Shown here: piece after piece, positions 6,706 through 11,182 of the stretch | Layout: each line of letters starts with the position of its first letter | Position numbering within the stretch: the first letter of the stretch is position 1 | Assembly (NCBI GenBank): GCA_018714575.1 | Contig: DVNF01000031.1 | Span: 1 to 11,182, forward strand | Length of the DNA stretch: 11,182 nt | Source: Candidatus Stercoripulliclostridium merdigallinarum | GTDB lineage: Bacteria; Bacillota; Clostridia; Christensenellales; DTU072 | Direction: 5' to 3' | The notes under the pieces: model-generated | Told to the model about the DNA's origin: nothing | Databases searched by the model: none | Seen by the model: the letters and a program-made list of their open reading frames with translations, nothing else | Translations under genes and position numbers: made by a program

Positions 6706-7437
6706 ATGTTAGAGATAGGAAAGAACGCCGTAAACGAGGCATTGGAAGCGGGCGCGAACATAGAAAAGCTATGCGTTCAGAAGGATCTGAGGTCGGACGC
6801 TTTGTCGCGGATCGTGAAAAAGGCAAGGGAGCGCGGCGTAAAAATTATTTTTACCGACAAAGCTTGGTTGGATAAAAACGCCGGCGGCGCCGCTCACCAA
6901 GGGGTGATAGCCGTCAGTTCGGAATATAAATATTACGATCTGGAGGAAATCGTATCTGCCGCGCGGGCAGCGGGGAAACAGATGACGATCCTTTTGTTGG
7001 ACGGCGTAGAGGACCCGCATAATTTGGGAGCTATCATCAGGGTAGCCGATTGCGCCGGAGTCGACGCCGTAGTCGTTCCGAAGCATCGCGGTTGCGGAGT
7101 CACCGACGCCGTTTCAAAGACTTCGGCGGGCGCGGTACAATACGTAAAAGTGGCGAAAGTCACCAACATAAACGATACCGTTCGATATTTACGGGAGGAA
7201 GGCTTTACGGTCTTTGCCACGGATATGGACGGAAAATCGATGTATTCCGCCGATTTAACGGGGGATATAGCCATAATCATAGGCGGCGAAGGCAACGGAG
7301 TGCATGCGTTGACGAAAAAACTTGCGGACGGCATAATCGCGATACCGCAATTCGGCAGGGTCAATTCGCTGAACGCTTCGGTAGCGGCAGGCGTCGTCGT
7401 GTACGAGGCGGTCAGACAGAGGGAAAAACATGACTAA
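6706..7437 (+). CDS. rlmB: 23S rRNA (guanosine-2'-O-)-methyltransferase, SpoU/TrmH family
   Basis: This is a SAM-dependent ribose 2'-O-methyltransferase of the SPOUT superfamily; RlmB modifies a guanosine of the 23S rRNA peptidyl-transferase region. The 243-residue product matches E. coli RlmB in length. Residues 1-75 form the substrate-binding domain (starting MLEIGKNAVNEAL). The knotted catalytic domain then shows motif 1 DGVEDPHNLGAIIRVADCAG with its Asn and Arg, motif 2 IIIGGEGNGV, and motif 3 IPQFGRVNSLNASVAAG. The start follows AAAGAGG (6695-6701) by only 4 nt, and no upstream alternative looks better. The stop overlaps the sigma-factor start by 8 bases. The pairing of rlmB with a SigH gene is a recurrent Firmicute arrangement and supports RlmB over other SpoU paralogues such as TrmH. 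Confidence 0.9.
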   Translation: MLEIGKNAVNEALEAGANIEKLCVQKDLRSDALSRIVKKARERGVKIIFTDKAWLDKNAGGAAHQGVIAVSSEYKYYDLEEIVSAARAAGKQMTILLLDGVEDPHNLGAIIRVADCAGVDAVVVPKHRGCGVTDAVSKTSAGAVQYVKVAKVTNINDTVRYLREEGFTVFATDMDGKSMYSADLTGDIAIIIGGEGNGVHALTKKLADGIIAIPQFGRVNSLNASVAAGVVVYEAVRQREKHD

Positions 7438-8059
7438 CGAGGACGGCGAAAGGGATCGTTCGGCAGAGGAAGACGTAAGGATACTGTCCTCCAAAGCCGA
7501 AAACAGCGGCTGGTTCGAAGCGTTGCTGAACAAATACAAACATATGTTGGTGGGGCTGGCAAGGAAGTACTACCTGGTAGGCGGCGGCGACGCGGCGGAT
7601 CTTACGCAGGAAGCCATGTTCAGGTTTTACCGTGCCGCGATGAGTTACGATCCGACAAAGAACGCTTCGTTCAAAACTTACGCGACGGTGTGCGTCCGCA
7701 ACCACCTGACCGACGTAATGAGAAAGAATCTGGGAGCGGCAAACGCTTTCAACAGGGTGATAACGCCGTTGGAATACGATGGCGGCGAAGAGGAACGCCC
7801 GAATATCGCCGAAGGATACTATCCCGATCCGTTGACCAACTACATCAGGGAGGAATCGGACAGGGCGGTTTCCGCAGAGGCGAAAAGGCTGCTGAGTCCC
7901 AGGCAGCTTGCCGTTCTGACTATGTACGTGGACGGATATTCTTATATGGAAATAGCCGACAGGCTGGGGATCAACGTAAAATCCGTCGACAACGCTTTGA
8001 CGGCGGCGAAGAACAAGCTGAAAAAACGCCTTTCCGACAAACAGGAGGACAATAAATAG
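7430..8059 (+). CDS. sigH: Sigma-70 family RNA polymerase sigma factor, SigH-like
   Basis: The 209-residue product is a small sigma factor with region 2 at about residues 31-99 (FEALLNKYKHMLVGLARKYY, then DAADLTQEAMFRFYRA and FKTYATVCVRNHLTDVMR for core binding, -10 recognition and melting) and region 4 at about 153-201. Region 4 has a clear helix-turn-helix in SYMEIADRLGINVKSVDN, which would contact the -35 element. No region 1.1 or full region 3 is seen. The pattern and the position directly after rlmB match SigH (Spo0H), which directs transition-state, competence or early sporulation genes in Firmicutes. Length and sequence are also compatible with a divergent SigH/SigI-type factor, so the regulon cannot be inferred. 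AGAGGG at 7418-7423 sits 6 nt before the ATG, inside the end of rlmB. Confidence 0.8.
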   Translation: MTNEDGERDRSAEEDVRILSSKAENSGWFEALLNKYKHMLVGLARKYYLVGGGDAADLTQEAMFRFYRAAMSYDPTKNASFKTYATVCVRNHLTDVMRKNLGAANAFNRVITPLEYDGGEEERPNIAEGYYPDPLTNYIREESDRAVSAEAKRLLSPRQLAVLTMYVDGYSYMEIADRLGINVKSVDNALTAAKNKLKKRLSDKQEDNK

Positions 8060-9145
8060 ATGAAATTAGGTATAGTAGGACTTCCCAACGTGGGTAAGAG
8101 CACGCTGTTTAACGCACTGACCTCGGCAGGCGCCGAAGTCGCCAACTATCCTTTCTGCACGATAGAACCCAACGTCGGCGTAGTCGCCGTAAAGGACGAC
8201 AGGCTGGTAAAGCTGGCGGCGCTGTATAATTGCAAGAAAATAGTTTACGCGACCGTCGAATTCGTCGACATAGCCGGTTTGGTAAAGGGCGCCAGCCACG
8301 GCGAAGGTCTGGGCAACAAGTTCCTGTCCCACATTCGCGAAGTCGACGCCATAGTCCACGTTGTCAGGTGCTTTGACGATCCGGACGTCACTCACGTCGA
8401 CGGAACGGTAGATCCCGTCCGCGACATAGAAACCATCAATACCGAATTGATACTTGCCGATCTGGAAACGCTGCAAAAGCGGATAGACCGCGTAAAAACG
8501 GCGATGAAATCGGGCGATAAAAAATATATTCCGGAGCTGGAGGCTTTGGAAAAAGCGTACTCCGCTTTAAGCGACGGTATCAGCCTGAGGGCTGTAAAAC
8601 TGACGGCGGAGGAGCAAAGCTATATTGCTCCGCTGTATCTGCTCAGCGGCAAAAAAGTCATCTATGTAGCCAACGTTTCCGAAAACGAAACGGGCGGCAA
8701 CGCTTACGTCGACGCGGTAAAGGAATACGCCGCAAAGGAAGGCAGTCAAGTCATAACCTTGTCCGCAAAGATCGAAGCCGAATTGCAGGAACTCTCGCCG
8801 GAGGACAAGGAAATGTTCATGGCGGAGCTGGGCTTGGACACGTCGGGCTTGGACAAGCTGATCAAAATTTCTTACGACACGTTGGGACTGATGAGCTTCC
8901 TGACGGCGGGCGAAAAGGAAACGCGCGCCTGGACGATCCCGAAGGGGACTAAGGCGCCGCAAGCGGCAGGAAAGATCCATACCGATTTCGAACGCGGCTT
9001 TATCCGCGCCGAAGTCGTCGATTACGACACGTTGATAGAATGCGGCTCCTTTAACGCGGCAAAGGAAAAGGGCAAGGTCCGCAGCGAAGGCAAGGACTAC
9101 GTGTTCCGCGAAGGCGACGTGGTGCTGTTCAGGTTCAACGTCTAA
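8060..9145 (+). CDS. ychF: Redox-regulated P-loop ATPase YchF (OLA1 family)
   Basis: YchF is a universally conserved Obg-related P-loop NTPase that associates with ribosomes and is linked to translation and oxidative-stress responses. The 361-residue product has the family's normal length. G1 is GLPNVGKST (7-15), G3 is DIAGLVKGASHGEGLGNKFL (70-89), and the G4 position reads NVSE (205-208) instead of the GTPase NKxD, the hallmark that makes this family prefer ATP. A helical insertion occupies about residues 128-175, and a C-terminal TGS domain covers about 278-361, ending in REGDVVLFRFNV. The ATG directly follows the sigma-factor stop with no gap, and AGGAGG (8043-8048) lies 11 nt upstream, a somewhat long spacing. 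No terminator is visible before the ABC genes. Confidence 0.96.
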   Translation: MKLGIVGLPNVGKSTLFNALTSAGAEVANYPFCTIEPNVGVVAVKDDRLVKLAALYNCKKIVYATVEFVDIAGLVKGASHGEGLGNKFLSHIREVDAIVHVVRCFDDPDVTHVDGTVDPVRDIETINTELILADLETLQKRIDRVKTAMKSGDKKYIPELEALEKAYSALSDGISLRAVKLTAEEQSYIAPLYLLSGKKVIYVANVSENETGGNAYVDAVKEYAAKEGSQVITLSAKIEAELQELSPEDKEMFMAELGLDTSGLDKLIKISYDTLGLMSFLTAGEKETRAWTIPKGTKAPQAAGKIHTDFERGFIRAEVVDYDTLIECGSFNAAKEKGKVRSEGKDYVFREGDVVLFRFNV

Positions 9146-9173
9146 GAAAAAAACGAATAAGGAGTGCCGACCA

Positions 9174-10196
9174 GTGAAGAACAAGCCGGTATTGGAAGTC
9201 ACGGGACTGACAAAACATTATAAAAACCGTCGCGGCACGATAAAGGCCGTGGACGGGATCTCGTTCGAAGTGTTTCCCGGCGAAGTCGTAGGCTTTTTGG
9301 GGCCGAACGGTGCGGGAAAGACTACCGCGATAAAGGCGATAACGGGACTTGCCGATTACACGGGAATAATAAAAATCGACGGCGTCGATTTAAAAACCGA
9401 CCACGTCGGCGCGCTTAGATCGTTGGGAGCGATAGTCGAAAATCCCGACTTTTACCTGAAAAAAAGCGCCGAGTGGAACTTGAAATATCTGGCGTCGCTG
9501 TCGGACGAAAGCGACCTCAGAAAAGGCTGTCCCGACGGCGAAAAATTGGGAAAGATAATCGATTACCGAGTCGCAAAAGCTTTGGCGGCGGTTGGCTTGA
9601 CGGGCAGAAAGGATTCCGCCGTGAAAAGTTTTTCGTTGGGCATGAAACAGCGTTTGGGTATCGCGCAAACGCTGATTACGGAGCCCAAACTGTTGATTTT
9701 GGACGAACCGGCAAACGGGTTGGATCCCGACGGGATAAAGGAGATACGGGATTTGATACGTCGCACAGCCGATTCCGGTTGCGGCGTATTGGTGTCCTCG
9801 CACCAACTGCACGAAATGCAGCTGATGTGTGACAGAGTGTTGATAATTTCCTCGGGAAAGATAGCCGCCGCGTTGTCGATAGACGAATTGGGAACAAACT
9901 CCGGCGGCAGGGCGATCGACGTCAAAACCGACGATCCCGCCGCGGCGAAAGAAATTCTGATCGGCAAATTCGACGTTACGGACGTTCGTGTGTCGGCAAA
10001 GGCGATACGCTTCCGCACTTCGGCGGCGTTATCCGACGTCACCAGGGAATTGGTGATGGGCGGCGTAAACGTTTACGGAGTCAGCGAGGAAGAAGTCAGC
10101 CTGGAGGACGTGTTCATGAGCTCCGTGCACGGCGACGGCAAGGCGGAACCGTTATCGGCGGCTGATGCCGAAAGGAGGTCGGACGATGTTCGGTAG
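9174..10196 (+). CDS. ABC transporter ATP-binding protein (BcrA/drug-export-like)
   Basis: This 340-residue protein is the nucleotide-binding subunit of an ABC exporter. It contains Walker A GPNGAGKTT (43-51), signature FSLGMKQR (153-160), Walker B LLILDEPANGLDP (173-185) and the switch His210 in SSHQLHE. The GMKQR form of the signature is typical of ATPases paired with ABC-2 permeases such as the bacitracin-resistance family. A domain after about residue 225 carries the usual end SEEEVSLEDVFM, then a charged tail of about 25 residues that overlaps the permease ribosome binding site. The start is GTG 9174, preceded by AAGGAG (9159-9164) at 9 nt. The gap from ychF is 28 nt without a terminator, so it may be co-transcribed. 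The substrate is not predictable. The gene overlaps the permease start by 11 bases. Confidence 0.92.
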   Translation: MKNKPVLEVTGLTKHYKNRRGTIKAVDGISFEVFPGEVVGFLGPNGAGKTTAIKAITGLADYTGIIKIDGVDLKTDHVGALRSLGAIVENPDFYLKKSAEWNLKYLASLSDESDLRKGCPDGEKLGKIIDYRVAKALAAVGLTGRKDSAVKSFSLGMKQRLGIAQTLITEPKLLILDEPANGLDPDGIKEIRDLIRRTADSGCGVLVSSHQLHEMQLMCDRVLIISSGKIAAALSIDELGTNSGGRAIDVKTDDPAAAKEILIGKFDVTDVRVSAKAIRFRTSAALSDVTRELVMGGVNVYGVSEEEVSLEDVFMSSVHGDGKAEPLSAADAERRSDDVR

Positions 10197-11182
10197 ATTG
10201 TATGTCGGAGAATTGAAAAAGCAGACTTCCCCCGGCGCGATAATCACGTTGACGGTGATCGCCGTGGTGCTGGCGATATTGATGGCGGTGCTGTTTTCGG
10301 CGTTCAACGACCTGATAAACACGATGACTTACGGCACGGCGTACGAAGACGGCTTCGACGGGGACTTTAACGTCGATATCGACGTCGTGTTGCCCGGACA
10401 GGAACAGACGACTAACGGAGAATCGTCGCAGGGTACGGTGTATTCCCCGGAAACCGTCGAATTTATGCTAAGCAGCTTGCGCGAGGCGTTGGCGGAGGCG
10501 GAAGCCGAAAAAGCCGAGATCGGCTACGATTATTACATGCAGCAGGACAGGATCTACGCCATCCGCGGTCAGATAGTGTTTTACGAATTTATCCGCGACA
10601 ACGAATTGTACGACAGACCCATAGGAGTCCTGACGGACGGCACCGTTACGTTAGGAAACTCGATAACCGCCGAAACGTTTATCAACATAGTCCGAGGGAT
10701 GTTGTTTCTATTGCCGCTGATCTACGCGTCGATAGTCGCAGGCAGTACCTTTGCGGACGAGTTTAAATCGGGCACGATAAAGTTTGTGTTGACCAGACCC
10801 GTCGCCAGAAATTCGTTGGTAACGGCAAAATTGCTTGCGTCCGTGACGCACGCGGTGATAGGGTATCTTGTGACTTTCGCGCTGTTTACGGCGATAGGCT
10901 ACGCCGCTTTCCCGGCGGAAAGCATAGACGCGGTGTTTATGTTCAATAACTCCTCGCCGACGTTGGCGCCGTCGTCGTGCGCTTTGGGAATATACTTCGC
11001 CACCGATCTGGTCATGTTACTAAGCTATACCGTGATAGCCTTCTTTGTCGGCGCAGTGACCAAAAACCGCATCGTGGGCATTATTACTCCGATACTGTTG
11101 ACGGACGTAGTGGGCGCCGTTATATCGATGGCGGGCGTAGGCAGATTCTTTATCGCGAACGCGTTGGATTGGGGACAGTTCG
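10186..11182 (+). CDS. ABC-2 type transporter permease, 3' end cut by window edge
   Basis: An open frame of 332 complete codons runs off the window without a stop. It begins at ATG 10186, with AAAGGAGGT (10171-10179) 6 nt upstream, the strongest ribosome binding site in the window. By eye the protein has a membrane helix at about residues 18-40, a hydrophilic segment of about 120 residues (41-163) presumed outside the cytoplasm, and further helices at about 164-190, 213-242, 267-290 and 295-318. The segment DEFKSGTIKFVLTRPVAR (191-208) is the cytoplasmic motif characteristic of ABC-2 permeases. The outer segment includes an Ala/Glu-rich, probably helical stretch (about 96-112). It pairs with the overlapping ATPase gene, and the missing end probably holds at least one more helix. 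Export substrate unknown. Confidence 0.9.
   Translation, partial: MFGRLYVGELKKQTSPGAIITLTVIAVVLAILMAVLFSAFNDLINTMTYGTAYEDGFDGDFNVDIDVVLPGQEQTTNGESSQGTVYSPETVEFMLSSLREALAEAEAEKAEIGYDYYMQQDRIYAIRGQIVFYEFIRDNELYDRPIGVLTDGTVTLGNSITAETFINIVRGMLFLLPLIYASIVAGSTFADEFKSGTIKFVLTRPVARNSLVTAKLLASVTHAVIGYLVTFALFTAIGYAAFPAESIDAVFMFNNSSPTLAPSSCALGIYFATDLVMLLSYTVIAFFVGAVTKNRIVGIITPILLTDVVGAVISMAGVGRFFIANALDWGQF

Overview
The window is a gene-dense stretch of bacterial chromosome of roughly balanced base composition. All eleven recognisable genes lie on the + strand. A SigH-like sigma factor directly after rlmB, the strong GGAGG-type ribosome binding sites, a homoserine O-acetyltransferase of the MetA fold and a HisJ/HisK-type PHP phosphatase all suggest a Clostridia-like Firmicute, probably an uncultured gut-type lineage. 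That placement is inference. The genes are complete except the last, which is cut by the window edge. I see no tRNA, rRNA, insertion sequence, phage gene or CRISPR array.

Layout. Bases 1-188 are an AT-rich upstream region with an extended -10 promoter candidate (15-23) and three perfect 10-bp tandem repeats (153-182) just before smpB. Bases 189-6511 hold six closely packed genes: smpB (ribosome rescue), metY (O-acetylhomoserine sulfhydrylase), metA (homoserine O-acetyltransferase), recF (recombinational repair), argS (arginyl-tRNA synthetase) and a PHP-domain phosphatase. Gaps are at most 29 nt and two junctions overlap by 1 nt, so the block looks like one operon. The only sizeable gap after that (6512-6705) carries a TTGACA / TATAAT-like promoter and a short leader with a hairpin next to the ribosome binding site. 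A second block follows: rlmB (23S rRNA 2'-O-methyltransferase), a SigH-like sigma factor, ychF (ribosome-associated P-loop ATPase), and an ABC exporter made of an ATPase and a truncated ABC-2 permease.

How the genes work together. metA and metY form a two-step route from homoserine through O-acetylhomoserine to homocysteine by direct sulfurylation. Glu111 in MetA predicts acetyl-CoA rather than succinyl-CoA as donor, which matches the neighbouring sulfhydrylase. smpB, argS, rlmB and ychF all serve translation. recF stands apart from any dnaA/dnaN/gyrB context visible here. The ABC pair is an export system of unknown substrate.

This is mainly ordinary housekeeping sequence, and I do not see a convincing new multi-gene system. 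The points most worth a second look are the triplicated repeat before an smpB start that lacks a Shine-Dalgarno sequence, the unusual operon content, and a marked excess of GTCGAC.
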